Origin: Hippophae tibetana
Taxonomy: Eukaryota; Streptophyta; Magnoliopsida; Rosales; Elaeagnaceae
Assembly (NCBI GenBank): GCA_037013495.1
Contig: CM072808.1
Coordinates: 47,042,559-47,106,558, forward strand
DNA length: 64,000 nt
Reading direction: 5' to 3'
In this document: in pieces, positions 1 to 14,700 of the stretch
Numbering within the stretch: the first letter of the stretch is position 1
How the letters are laid out: each line of letters opens with the position of its first letter
Position numbers and translations under genes: made by a program
Notes under the pieces: generated by a model
Database searches by the model: none
Told to the model about the DNA's origin: nothing
What the model saw: the letters and a program-made list of their open reading frames with translations, nothing else

Positions 1-492
1 TGTAATTTTTCTATTTCCATCTTTAATTCTTATAATTGATTTCTAATTTATAATTTAATTTTGAGAAATTATATTCTACAATTTTTGTTATATTCATTGT
101 AACATATTATTGAGTTTAGAAAAATTCCAATTTAGATCATTTATAAAAATAAATCTTGCTTGTTTTGATTAGAATATCAAAATAAGATTAGTCAAGTTTA
201 TATGAAAAGATAAAATATGTGTTATAATTTTGTATTTCACGAAAAATATCTAGATCGTATTATTTCTAACCATAAATTAAGATTTATTCCGAAATATACG
301 ATATTTGAACCTTTGTTAGTATTTTTGATATATTTTTTTGCAGAACACTCCAAAGTACACAATTATTCATCTTATGAAAATAAAAGACATTTATTTACAA
401 TTATTTGGTTGAAAATATTTGCTATATCAATTCTCTTCAAGGATAAAACAACTTACCATTATCAAAGTTTAGCAAATATTCATAGTTTAGCA

Positions 493-502
493 CTATAAAT
501 AG
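493..502 (+). promoter_or_regulatory. TATA-box-like motif conserved in nearly every satellite monomer
   Basis: CTATAAATAG lies at offset 493 of the first monomer and recurs once per 640 bp through almost the whole array (for example near 1133, 14553 and 57433). A few copies differ, such as CTATATATAG near 9433. It matches the plant TATA consensus TATAAATA. Whether it drives transcription of the satellite is not shown; repeat homogenisation alone would keep it. Confidence 0.4.
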
Positions 503-3500
503 ATGATGTATTCAATACTTCAAAAGACAATAAAATTACAAGAAGCTTTTACACTATTCTTATGTATTTTTCCTTTGAATTTATAGGAATGATTTGTACA
601 CTAGGCTGAAATTTGAACAAGGCTAAAGAGTGCTAAAATGTGTAATTTTTCTATTTCCATCTTTAATTCTTATAATTGTTTTCTAATTTATAATTTAATT
701 TTGAGAGATTATATTCTACATTTTTTGTTATATTAATTGTAACATATTATTGAGTTTAGAAAAATTCCAATTTAGATCATTTATAAAAATAAATCTTGCT
801 TGTTTTGATTAGAATATCAAAATAAGATTAGTCAAGTTTATATGAAAAGATAAAATATGTGTTGTAATTTTGTATTTCACGAAAAATATCTAGATCGTAT
901 TTTTTCTAACCATAAATTAAGCTTTATACCGAAATATACGATATTTGAACCTATGTTAGTATTTTTGATATATATTTTTGCATAACACTCAAAAGTACAC
1001 AATTATTCATCTTATGAAAATAAAAGACATTTATTTACAATTATTTGGTTGAAAATATTTGCTATATCAATTGTCTTCAAGGATAAAACAACTTAACATT
1101 ATAAAAGTTTAGCAAATATTCATAGGTTAGCACTATAAATAGATGATGTATTCAATACTTCAAAAGACAATAAAATTACAAGAAGCTTTTACTCTATTCT
1201 CATGTTTTTTTCCCTTGAATTTATAGGAATGATTTGTACACTAGGCTAAAATTAGAACAAGGCTAAAGAGTGCGCAAATTTGTAATTTTTCTATTTCCAT
1301 CTTTAATTCTTATAATTGTTTTCTAATTTATAATTTAATTTTGAGAGATTATATTCTACATTTTTTATTATATTAATTGTAACATATTATTGAGTTTAGA
1401 AAAATTGCAATTTAGATCATTTATAAAAATAAATCTTGCTTGTTTTGATTAGAATATCAAAATAAAATGAGTCAAGTTTATATGAAAAGATAAAATATGT
1501 GTTGTAATTTTGTATTTCAAGAAAAAATATCTAGATCGTATTATTTCTAACCATAAATTAAGCTTTATACCGAAATATACGATATTTGAACCGTTGTTAG
1601 TATTTTTGATATATATTTTTGCATAACACTCCAAAGTACACAATTATTCATCTTATGAAAATAAAAGACATTTATTTACAATTATTTGGTTGAAAATATT
1701 TGCTATATCAATTCTCTTCAAGGATAAAACAACTTACCATTATAAAAGTTTAGCAAATATTCATAGTTTAGCACTATAAATAGATGATGTATTCAATACT
1801 TCAAAAGACAATAAAATTACAAGAAGCTTTTACTCTATTCTCATGTTTTTTTCCCTTGAATTTATAGGAATGATTTGTACACTAGGCTGAAATTTGAACA
1901 AGGCTAAAGAGTGCTAAAATGTGTAATTTTTCTATTTCCATCTTTAATTCTTATAATTGTTTTCTAATTTATAATTTAATTTTGAGAGATTATATTATAC
2001 AGTTTTTGTTATATTCATTGTAATATATTATTGAGTTTAGAAAAATTCAAATTTAGATCATTTATAATAATAAATCTTGCTTGTGTTGATTTGAAAATTA
2101 AAATAAAATGGGTCGAGTTTATATGAAAAGATAAAATATGTGTTGTAATTTTGTATTTCACGAAAAATATCTAGATCGTATTATTTGTCACCATAAATTA
2201 AGCTTTATTCCGAAATATACGATATTTGAACCTTTGTTAGTATTTTTGATATATCTTTTTGCATAACACTCCAAAGTACACAATTATTCATCTTATGAAA
2301 ATAAAAGACATTTATTTACAATTATTTGGTTGAAAATATTTGCTATATCAATTCTCTTCAAGGATAAAACAACTTACCATTATAAAAGTTTTGCAAATAT
2401 TCATAGTTTAGCACTATAAATAGATGATGTATTCAATACTTCAAAAGACAATAAAATTACAAGAAGCTTTTACTCTATTCACATGTTTTTTTCCCTTGAA
2501 TTTATAGGAATGATTTGTACACTAGGCTAAAATTAGAACAAGGCTAAAGAGTGCTAAAATTTGTAATTTTTCTATTTCCATCTTTAATTCTTATAATTGT
2601 TTTCTAATTTATAATTTAATTTTGAGAGATTATATTCTACATTTTTTATTATATTAATTGTAACATATTATTGAGTTTAGAAAAATTGCAATTTAGATCA
2701 TTTATAAAAATAAATCTTGCTTGTTTGGATTAGAATATCAAAATAAAATGAGTCAAGTTTATATGAAAAGATAAAATATGTGTTGTAATTTTGTATTTCA
2801 CGAAAAAATATCTAGATCGTATTATTTCTAACCATAAATTAAGCTTTATACCGAAATATACGATATTTGACCCTTTGTTAGTATTTTTGATATATATTTT
2901 TACATAACACTCCAAAGTACACAATTATTCATCTTATGAAAATAAAAGACATTTATTTACAATTATTTGGTTGAAAATATTTGCTATATCAATTCTCTTC
3001 AAGGATAAAACAACTTACCATTATAAAAGTTTTGCAAATATTCATAGTTTAGCACTATAAATAGATGATGTATTCAATACTTCAAAAGACAATAAAATTA
3101 CAAGAAGCTTTTACTCTATTCTCATGTTTTTTTCCCTTGAATTTATAGGAATGATTTGTACACTAGGCTAAAATTAGAACAAGGCTAAAGATTGCTAAAA
3201 TTTGTAATTTTTCTATTTCCATCTTTAATTCTTATAATTGTTTTCTAATTTATAATTTAATTTTGAGAGATTATATTCTTCATTTTTTATTATATTAATT
3301 GTAACATATTATTGAGTTTAGAAAAATTGCAATTTAGATCATTTATAAAAATAAATCTTGCTTGTTTTGATTAGAATATCAAAATAAAATGAGTCAAGTT
3401 TATATGAAAAGATAAAATATGTGTTGTAATTTGGTATTTCACGAAAAATATCTAGATCGTATTATTTGTCACCATAAATTAAGCTTTATTCCGAAATATA

Positions 3501-6500
3501 CGATATTTGAACCTTTGTTAGTACTTTTGATATATCTTTTTGTATAACACTCTACAGTACACAATTATTCATCTTATGAAAATAAAAGACATTTATTTAC
3601 AATTATTTGGTTGAAAATATTTGCTATATCAATTCTCTTCAAGGATTAAAAAACTTACCATTATCAAAGTTTAGCAAATATTCATAGTTTAGCACTATAA
3701 ATAGATGATGTATTCAATACTTCAAAAGACAATAAAATTACAAGAAGCTTTTACTCTATTCTCATGTTTTTTTCCCTTGAATTTATAGGAATGATTTGTA
3801 CACTAGGCTGAAATTTGAACAAGGCTAAAGAGTGCTAAAATGTGTAATTTTTCTATTTCTATCTTTAATTCTTATAATTGTTTTCTAATTTATAATTTAA
3901 TTTTGAGAGATTATATTCTACAGTTTTTGTTATATTCATTGTAATATATTATTGAGTTTAGAAAAATTCCAATTTAGATCATTTATAATAATAAATCTTG
4001 CTTGTGTTGATTTGAAAATGAAAATAAAATGGGTCGAGTTTATATGAAAAGAGAAAATATGTGTTGTAATTTAGTATTTCACGAAAAATATCTAGATCGT
4101 ATTATTTGTCACCATAAATTAAGCTTTATTCCGAAATATACGATATTTGAACCTTTGTTAGTATTTTTGATATATCTTTTTGTATAATACTCTACAGTAC
4201 ACAATTATTCATCTTATTAAAATAAAAGACATTTATTTACAATTATTTGGTTGAAAATATTTGCTATATCAATTCTCTTCAAGGATAAAACAACTTACCA
4301 TTATAGAAGTTTAGCAAATATTCATAGTTTAGCACTATAAATAGATGATGTATTCAATACTTCAAAAGACAATAAAATTACAAGAAGCTTTTACTCTATT
4401 CTCATGTTTTTTTCCCTTGAATTTATAGGAATGATTTGTACACTAGGCTGAAATTTGAACAAGGCTAAAGAGTGCTAAAATGTGTAATTTTTCTATTTCC
4501 ATCTTTAATTCTTATAATTGTTTTCTAATTTATAATTTAATTTTGAGAGATTATATTCTACAGTTTTTGTTATATTCATTGTAATATATTATTGAGTTTA
4601 GAAAAATTCCAATTTAGATCATTTATAATAATAAATCTTGCTTGTGCTGATTTGAAAATGAAAATAAAATGGGTCGAGTTTATATGAAAAGAGAAAATAT
4701 GTGTTGTAATTTAGTATTTCACAAAAAATATCTAGATCGTATTATTTGTCACCATAAATTAAGCTTTATTCCGAAATATACGATATTTGAACCTTTGTTA
4801 GTATTTTTGATATATCTTTTTGTATAATACTCTACAGTACACAATTATTCATCTTATTAAAATAAAAGACATTTATTTACAATTATTTGGTTGAAAATAT
4901 TTGCTATATCAATTCTCTTCAAGGATAAAACAACTTACCATTATAAAAGTTTAGCAAATATTCATAGTTTAGCACTATAAATAGATGATGTATTCAATAC
5001 TTCAAAAGACAATAAAATTACAAGAAGCTTTTACTCTATTCTCATGTTTTTTTCCCTTGAATTTATAGGAATGATTTGTACACTAGGCTGAAATTTGAAC
5101 AAGGCTAAAGAGTGCTAAAATGTGTAATTTTTCTATTTCCATCTTTAATTCTTATAATTGTTTTCTAATTTATAATTTAATTTTGAGAGATTATATTCTA
5201 CAGTTTTTGTTATATTCATTGTAATATATTATTGAGTTTAGAAAAATTCCAATTTAGATCATTTATAATAATAAATCTTGCTTGTGTTGATTTGAAAATG
5301 AAAATAAAATGGGTCGAGTTTATATGAAAAGATAAAATATGTGTTGTAATTTAGTATTTCACGAAAAATATCTAGATCGTATTATTTGTCACCATAAATT
5401 AAGCTTTATTCCGAAATATACGATATTTGAACCTTTGTTAGTATTTTTGATATATCTTTTTGCATAAAACTCCAAAGTACACAATTATTCATCTTATGAA
5501 AATAAAAGACATTTATTTACAGTTATTTGGTTGAAAATATTTGCTATATCAATTCTCTTCGAGGATAAAACAACTTACCATTATAAAAGTTTTGCAAATA
5601 TTCATAGTTTAGCACTATAAATAGATGATGTATTCAATACTTCAAAAGACAATAAAATTACAAGAAGCTTTTACTCTATTCTCATGTGTTTTTCCCTTGA
5701 ATTTATAGGAATGATTTGTACACTAGGCTAAAATTAGAACAAGGCTAAAGATTGCTAAAATTTGTAATTTTTCTATTTCCATCTTTAATTCTTATAATTG
5801 TTTTCTAATTTATAATTTAATTTTGAGAGATTATATTCTACATTTTTTATTATATTAATTGTAACATATTATTGAGTTTAGAAAAATTGCAATTTAGATC
5901 ATTTATAAAAATAAATCTTGCTTGTTTTGATTAGAATATCAAAATAAAATGGGTCGAGTTTATATGAAAAGATAAAATATGTGTTGTAATTTTGTATTTC
6001 ACGAAAAAATATCTAGATCGTATTATTTCTAACCATAAATTAAGCTTTATACCGAAATATACGATATTTGAACCTTTGTTAGTATTTTTGATATATCTTT
6101 TTGTATAACACTATACAGTACACAATTATTCATCTTATGAAAATAAAAGACATTTATTTACAATTATTTGGTTGAAAATATTTGCTATATCAATTCTCTT
6201 CAAGGATAAAACAACTTACCATTATAAAAGTTTTGCAAATATTCATAGTTTAGCACTATAAATAGATGATGTATTCAATACTTCAAAAGACAATAAAATT
6301 ACAAGAAGCTTTTACTCTATTCACATGTTTTTTTTCCCTTGAATTTATAGGAATGATTTGTACACTAGGCTAAAATTAGAACAAGGCTAAAGAGTGCTAA
6401 AATTTGTAATTTTTCTATTTCCATCTTTAATTCTTATAATTGTTTTCTAATTTATAATTTAATTTTGAGAGATTATATTCTACATTTTTTATTATATTAA

Positions 6501-8325
6501 TTGTAACATATTATTGAGTTTAGAAAAATTGCAATTTAGATCATTTATAAAAATAAATCTTGCTTGTTTGGATTAGAATATCAAAATAAAATGAGTCAAG
6601 TTTATATGAAAAGATAAAATATGTGTTGTAATTTTGTATTTCACGAAAAAATATCTAGATCGTATTATTTCTAACCATAAATTAAGCTTTATACCAAAAT
6701 ATACGATATTTGAACCTTTGTTAGTATTTTTGATATATATTTTTGCATAACACGCCAAAGTACACAATTATTCATCTTATGAAAATAAAAGACATTTATT
6801 TACAATTATTTGGTTGAAAATATTTGCTATATCAATTCTCTTCAAGGATAAAACAACTTACCATTATAAAAGTTTAGCAAATATTCATAGTTTAGGACTA
6901 TAAATAGATGATGTATTCAATACTTCAAAAGACAATAAAATTACAAGAAGCTTTTACTCTATTCTCATGTTTTATTCCCTTGAATTTATAGGAATGATTT
7001 GTACACTAGGCTGAAATTTGAACAAGGCTAAAGAGTGCTAAAATGTGTAATTTTTCTATTTCCATCTTTAATTCTTATAATTGTTTTCTAATTTATAATT
7101 TAATTTTGAGAGATTATATTCTACATTTTTTTTATATTAATTGTAACATATTATTGAGTTTAGAAAAATTGCAATTTAGATCATTTATAAAAATAAATCT
7201 TGCTTGTTTTGATTAGAATATCAAAATAAAATGAGTCAAGTTTATATGAAAAGATAAAATATGTGTTGTAATTTTGTATTTCACGAAAAAATATCTAGAT
7301 CGTATTATTTCTAACCATAAATTAAGCTTTATACCGAAATATACGATATTTGAACCTTTGTTAGTATTTTTGATATATATTTTTGCATAACACTCCAAAG
7401 TACACAATTATTCATCTTATGAAAATAAAAGACATTTATTTACAATTATTTGGTTGAAAATATTTGCTATATCAATTCTCTTCAAGGATAAAACAACTTA
7501 CCATTATAAAAGTTTAGCAAATATTCATAGTTTAGCACTATAAATAGATGATGTATTCAATACTTCAAAAGACAATAAAATTACAAGAAGCTTTTACTCT
7601 ATTCTCATGTTTTTTTCCCTTGAATTTATAGGAATGATTTGTACAATAGACTGAAATTTGAACAAGGCTAAAGAGTGCTAAAATGTGTAATTTTTCTATT
7701 TCCATCTTTAATTCTTATAATTGTTTTCTAATTTATAATTTAATTTTGAGAGATTATATTCTACAGTTTTTGTTATATTCATTGTAATATATTATTGAGT
7801 TTAGAAAAATTCCAATTTAGATCATTTATAATAATAAATCTTGCTTGTGTTGATTTGAAAATTAAAATAAAATGGGTCGAGTTTATATGGAAAGATAAAA
7901 TATGTGTTGTAATTTTGTATTTCACGAAAAATATCTAGATCGTATTATTTGTCACCATAAATTAAGCTTTATTCCGAAATATACGATATTTGAACCTTTG
8001 TTAGTATTTTTGATATATCTTTTTGTATAACACTCTACAGTACACAATTATTCATCTTATTAAAATAAAAGACATTTATTTACAATTATTTGGTTGAAAA
8101 TATTTGCTATATCAATTCTCTTCAAGGATAAAACAACTTACCATTATAAAAGTTTAGCAAATATTCATAGTTTAGCACTATAAATAGATGATGTATTCAA
8201 TACTTCAAAAGACAATAAAATTACAAGAAGCTTTTACTCTATTCTCATGTTTTTTTCCCTTGAATTTATAGGAATGATTTGTACACTAGGCTGAAATTTG
8301 AACAAGGCTAAAGAGTGCTAAAATG

Positions 8326-8938
8326 TGTAATTTTTCTATTTCCATCTTTAATTCTTATAATTGTTTTCTAATTTATAATTTAATTTTGAGAGATTATATT
8401 CTACAGTTTTTGTTATATTCATTGTAATATATTATTGAGTTTAGAAAAATTCAAATTTAGATCATTTATAATAATAAATCTTGCTTGTGTTGATTTGAAA
8501 ATTAAAATAAAATGGGTCGAGTTTATATGAAAAGATAAAATATGTGTTGTAATATAGTATTTCACGAAAAATATCTAGATCGTATTATTTGTCACCATAA
8601 ATTAAGCTTTATTCCGAAATATACGATATTTGAACCTTTGTTAGTATTTTTGATATATCTTTTTGTATAACACTCCAAAGTATACAATTATTCATCTTAT
8701 GAAAATAAAAGACATTTATTTACAATTATTTGGTTGAAAATATTTGCTATATCAATTCTCTTCGAGGATAAAACAACTTACCATTATAAAAGTTTAGCAA
8801 ATATTCATAGTTTAGCACTATAAATAGATGATGTATTCAAGACTTCAAAAGACAATAAAATTACAAGAAGCTTTTACTCTATTCTCATGTTTTTTTCCCT
8901 TGAATTTATAGGAATGATTTGTACACTAGGCTAAAATT
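8326..8938. repeat. Shortened satellite monomer (613 bp)
   Basis: This copy ends GGCTAAAATTTG, whereas its neighbours have two CTAAAATT motifs separated by 19 bp at the monomer end. Loss of one CTAAAATT plus the 19 bp between gives exactly the 27-bp shortfall from 640. This is what replication slippage or microhomology-mediated deletion between the two 8-bp direct repeats would leave. The next monomer resumes in normal phase at 8939. Confidence 0.9.
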
Positions 8939-11900
8939 TGTAATTTTTTTATTTCCATCTTTAATTCTTATAATTGTTTTCTAATTTATAATTTAATTTT
9001 GAGAAATTATATTCTACATTTTTTATTATATTAATTGTAATATATTATTGAGTTTTCAAAAATTCCAATTTAGATCATTTATAAAAATAAATCGTGCTTG
9101 TTTTGATTTGAATATCAAAATAAGATTAGTCAAGTTTATATGAAAAGATAAAATATGTGTTGTAATTTTGTATTTCACGAAAAATATCTAGATCGTATTA
9201 TTGGTCACCATAAATTAAGCTTTATTCCGAAATATACGATATTTGAACCTTTGTTAGTATTTTTGATATATCTTTTTGTATAACACTATACAGTACACAA
9301 TTATTCATCTTATTAAAATAAAAGACATTTATTTACCATTATTTGGTTGAAAATATTTGCTATATCAATTCTCTTCAAGGATAAAACAACTTACCATTAT
9401 CAAAGTTTAGCAAATCTTCATAGTTTAGCACTATATATAGATGATGTATTCAATACTTCAAAAGACAATAAAATTACAAGACGCTTTTACTCTATTCTCA
9501 TGTTTTTTTCCCTTGAATTTATAGGAATGATTTGTGCACTAGGCTGAAATTTGAACAAGGCTAAAGAGTGCTAAAATGTGTAATTTTCCTATTTCCATCT
9601 TTAATTCTTATAATTGTTTTCTAATTTATAATTTAATTTTGAGAGATTATTTTCTACATTTTTTGTTATATTCATTGTAATATATTATTGAGTTTAGAAA
9701 AATTCCAATTTAGATCATTTATAATAATAAATCTTGCTTGTTTTGATTTGAAAATCAAAGTAAAATGTGTCAAGTTTATATGAAAAGATAAAATATGTGT
9801 TGTAATTTTGTATTTCACGAAAAATATCTAGATCGTATTATTTGTCACCATAAATTCAGTTTTATTCCGAAATATACGATATTTGAAACTTTGTAAGTAT
9901 TTTTGATATTTATTTTTATATAATACTCTAGAGTACACAATTATTCATATTATGAAAATAAAAGACATTTATTTACAATTATTTGGTTGAAAATATTTGC
10001 TATATCAATTCTCTTCAAGGATAAAACAACTTACCATTATAAAAGTTTTGCAAATATTCATAGTTTAGCACTATAAATAGATGATGTATTCAATACTTCA
10101 AAAGACAATAAAATTACAAGAAGCTTTTACTCTATTCTCATGTGTTTTTCCCTTGAATTTATAGGAATGATTTGTACACTAGGCTAAAATTAGAACAAGG
10201 CTAAAGATTGCTAAAATTTGTAATTTTTCTATTTCCATCTTTAATTCTTATAATTGTTTTATAATTTATAATTTAATTTTGAGAGATTATATTCTACATT
10301 TTTTATTATATTAATTGTAACATATTATTGAGTTTAGAAAAATTGCAATTTAGATCATTTATAAAAATAAATCTTGCTTGTTTTGATTAGAATATCAAAA
10401 TAAAATGAGTCAAGTTTATATGAAAAGATAAAATATGTGTTGTAATTTTGTATTTCACGAAAAAATATCTAGATCGTATTATTTGTCACCATAAATTAAG
10501 CTTTATTCCGAAATATACGATATTTGAACCTTTGTTAGTATTTTTGATATATCTTTTTGTATAACACTCCAAAGTACACTATTATTCATCTTATGAAAAT
10601 AAAAGACATTTATTTACAATTATTTGGTTGAAAATATTTGCTATATCAATTCTCTTCAAGGATAAAACAACTTACCATTATAAAAGTTTTGCAAATATTC
10701 ATAGTTTAGCACTATAAATAGATGATGTATTCAATACTTCAAAAGACAATAAAATTACAAGAAGCTTTTACTCTATTCTCATGTGTTTTTCCCTTGAATT
10801 TATAGGAATGATTTGTACACTAGGCTAAAATTAGAACAAGGCTAAAGATTGCTAAAATTTGTAATTTATCTATTTCCATCTTTAATTCTTATAATTGTTT
10901 TATAATTTATAATTTAATTTTGAGAGATTATATTCTACATTTTTTATTATATTAATTGTAACATATTATTGAGTTTAGAAAAATTGCAATTTAGATCATT
11001 TATAAAAATAAATCTTGCTTGTTTTGATTAGAATATCAAAATAAAATGAGTCAAGTTTATATGAAAAGATAAAATATGTGTTGTAATTTTGTATTTCACG
11101 AAAAAATATCTAGATCGTATTATTTCTAACCATAAATTAAGCTTTATACCGAAATATACGATATTTGAACCTTTGTTAGTATTTTTGATATATCTTTTTG
11201 TATAACACTCTACAGTACACAATTATTCATCTTATGAAAATAAAAGACATTTATTTACAATTATTTGGTTGAAAATATTTGCTATATCAATTCTCTTCAA
11301 GGATAAAACAACTTACCATTATCAAAGTTTAGCAAATCTTCAGAGTTTAGCACTATAAATAGATGATGTATTCAATACTTCAAAAGACAATAAAATTACA
11401 AGAAGCTTTTACTCTATTCTCATGTATTTTTCCCTTGAATTTATAGGAATGATTTGTACACTAGGCTGAAATTTGAACAAGGCTAAAGAGTGCTAAAATG
11501 TGTAATTTTTCTATTTCCATCTTTAATTCTTATAATTGTTTTCTAATTTATAATTTAATTTTGAGAGATTATATTCTACAGTTTTTGTTATATTCATTGT
11601 AATATATTATTGAGTTTAGAAAAATTCCAATTTAGATCATTTATAATAATAAATCTTGCTTGTGTTGATTTGAAAATCAAAATAAAATGGGTCGAGTTTA
11701 TATGAAAAGATAAAATATGTGTTGTAATTTTGTATTTCACGAAAAATATCTAGATGCTATTATTTCTAACCATAAATTAAGCTTTATACCGAGATATACG
11801 ATATTTGAACCTTTGTTAGTATTTTTGATATATATTTTTGTATAACACTCTACAGTACACAATTATTCATCTTATGAAAACAAAACACATTTATTTACAA

Positions 11901-14700
11901 TTATTTGGTTGAAAATATTTGCTATATCAATTCTCTTCAAGGATAAAACAACTTACCATTATAAAAGTTTAGCAAATATTCATAGTTGAGCACTATAAAT
12001 AGATGATGTATTCAATACTTCAAAAGACAATAAAATTACAAGAAGCTTTTACTCTATTCTCATGTTTTTTCCCTTGAATTTATTGGAATGATTTGTACAC
12101 TAGGCTAAAATTAGAACAAGGCTAAAGAGTGCTAAAATTTATAATTTTACTATTTCCATCTTTAATTCTTATAATTGTTTTCTAATATATAATTTAATTT
12201 TGAGAAATTATATTCTACTTTTTTAATTATATTAATTGTAATATATTATTGAGTTTAGAAAAATTCCAATTTAGATCATTTATAATAATAAATCTTGCTT
12301 GTTTTGATTTGAAAATCAAAATAATATGAGTCAAGTTTATATGAAAAGATAAAATATGTGTTGTAATTTTGTATTTCACGAAAAATATCTAGATGCTATT
12401 ATTACTAACCATAAATTAAGCTTTATACCGAAATATACGATATTTGAACCTTTGTTAGTATTTTTGATATATATTTTTGCATAACACTCCAAAGTACACA
12501 ATTATTCATCTTATGAAAATAAAAAACATTTATTTACAATTATTTGGTTGAAAATATTTGCTATATCAATTCTCTTCAAGGATAAAACAACTTACCATTA
12601 TAAAAGTTTAGCAAATATTCATAGTTTAGCACTATAAATAGATGATGTATTCATTACTTCAAAAGACAATAAAATTACAAGAAGCTTTTACTCTATTCTC
12701 ATGTTTTTTTCCCTTGAATTTATAGGAATGATTTGTACACTAGGCTAAAATTAGAACAAGGCTAAAGAGTGCTAAAATTTGTAATTTTTCTATTTCCATC
12801 TTTAATTCTTATAATTGTTTTCTAATTTATAATTTAATTTTGAGAGATTATATTCTACATTTTTTATTATATTAATTGTAACATATTATTGAGTTTAGAA
12901 AAATTGCAATTTAGATCATTTATAAAAATAAATCTTGCTTGTTTGGATTAGAATATCAAAATAAAATGAGTCAAGTTTATATGAAAAGATAAAATATGTG
13001 TTGTAATTTTGTATTTCACGAAAAAATATCTAGATCGTATTATTTCTAACCATAAATTAAGCTTTATACCGAAATATACGATATTTGACCCTTTGTTAGT
13101 ATTTTTGATATATATTTTTACATAACACTCCAAAGTACACAATTATTCATCTTATGAAAATAAAAGACATTTATTTACAATTATTTGGTTGAAAATATTT
13201 GCTATATCAATTCTCTTCAAGGATAAAACAACTTACCATTATAAAAGTTTAGCAAATATTCATAGTTTAGCACTATAAATAGATGATGTATTCAATACTT
13301 CAAAAGACAATAAAATTACAAGAAGCTTTTACTCTATTCTCATGTTTTTTTCCCTTGAATTTATAGGAATGATTTGTACACTAGGCTGAAATTTGAACAA
13401 GGCTAAAGAGTGCTAAAATGTGTAATTTTTCTATTTCCATCTTTAATTCTTATAATTGTTTTCTAATTTATAATTTAATTTTGAGAGATTATATTATACA
13501 GTTTTTGTTATATTCATTGTAATATATTATTGAGTTTAGAAAAATTCAAATTTAGATCATTTATAATAATAAATCTTGCTTGTTTTGATTTGAAAATCAA
13601 AATAAAATGAGTCAAGTTTATATGAAAAGATAAAATATGTGTTGTAATTTTGTATTTCACGAAAAATATATAGATCGTATTATTGGTCACCATAAATTAA
13701 GCTTTATTCCGAAATATACGATATTTGAACCTTTGTTAGTATTTTTGATATATCTTTTTGTATAACACTCTACAGTACACAATTATTCATCTTATGAAAA
13801 TAAAAGACATTTATTTACAATTATTTGGTTGAAAATATTTGCTATATCAATTCTCTTCAAGGATAAAACAACTTACCATTATCAAAGTTTAGCAAATCTT
13901 CAGAGTTTAGCACTATAAATAGATGATGTATTCAATACTTCAAAAGACAATAAAATTACAAGAAGCTTTTACTCTATTCTCATGTATTTTTCCCTTGAAT
14001 TTATAGGAATGATTTGTACACTAGGCTGAAATTTGAACAAGGCTAAAGAGTGCTAAAATGTGTAATTTTTCTATTTCCATCTTTAATTCTTATAATTGTT
14101 TTCTTATTTATAATTTAATTTTGAGAGATTATATTCTACATTTTTTGTTATATTAATTGTAACATATTATTGAGTTTAGAAAAATTCCAATTTAGATCAT
14201 TTATAATAATAAATCTTGCTTGTGTTGATTTGAAAATTAAAATAAAATGGGTCGAGTTTATATGAAAAGATAAAATATGTGTTGTAATTTTGTATTTCAC
14301 GAAAAATATCTAGATCGTATTATTTGTCACCATAAATTAAGCTTTATTCCGAAATATACGATATTTGAACCTTTGTTAGTATTTTTGATATATATTTTTG
14401 CATAACACTCCAAAGTACACAATTATTCATCTTATGAAAATAAAAGACATTTATTTACAATTATTTGGTTGAAAATATTTGCTATATCAATTCTCTTCAA
14501 GGATAAAACAACTTACCATTATAAAAGTTTAGCAAATATTCATAGTTTAGCACTATAAATAGATGATGTATTCAATACTTCAAAAGACAATAAAATTACA
14601 AGAAGCTTTTACTCTATTCTCATGTTTTTTTCCCTTGAATTTATAGGAATGATTTGTACACAAGGCTAAAATTAGAACAAGGCTAAAGCGTTCTAAAATT

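Larger units (their letters stand above)
1..14700. repeat. Left satellite zone: 23 heterogeneous monomers
   Basis: Twenty-three monomers with many low-frequency variants and no regular order that I can see. Common forms carry TTTTGATTAGAATATC followed by CTAACC, or TGTTGATTTGAAAATT followed by GTCACC. Several copies have one extra A in the run after TTTCACG (for example near 2802, 6643 and 7283), making them 641 bp. The monomers at 2562 and 12779 share three otherwise rare variants (GTTTGGATT, TTTGACCC, TTTTTACATAAC) although they lie 16 monomers apart. From about 12140 the monomer types typical of the middle zone start to appear. Confidence 0.85.

Noticed and set aside
217-498. A 93-codon plus-strand frame in the first monomer
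   Set aside because: Open only because of local variants of the satellite; homologous positions in the other monomers are closed.
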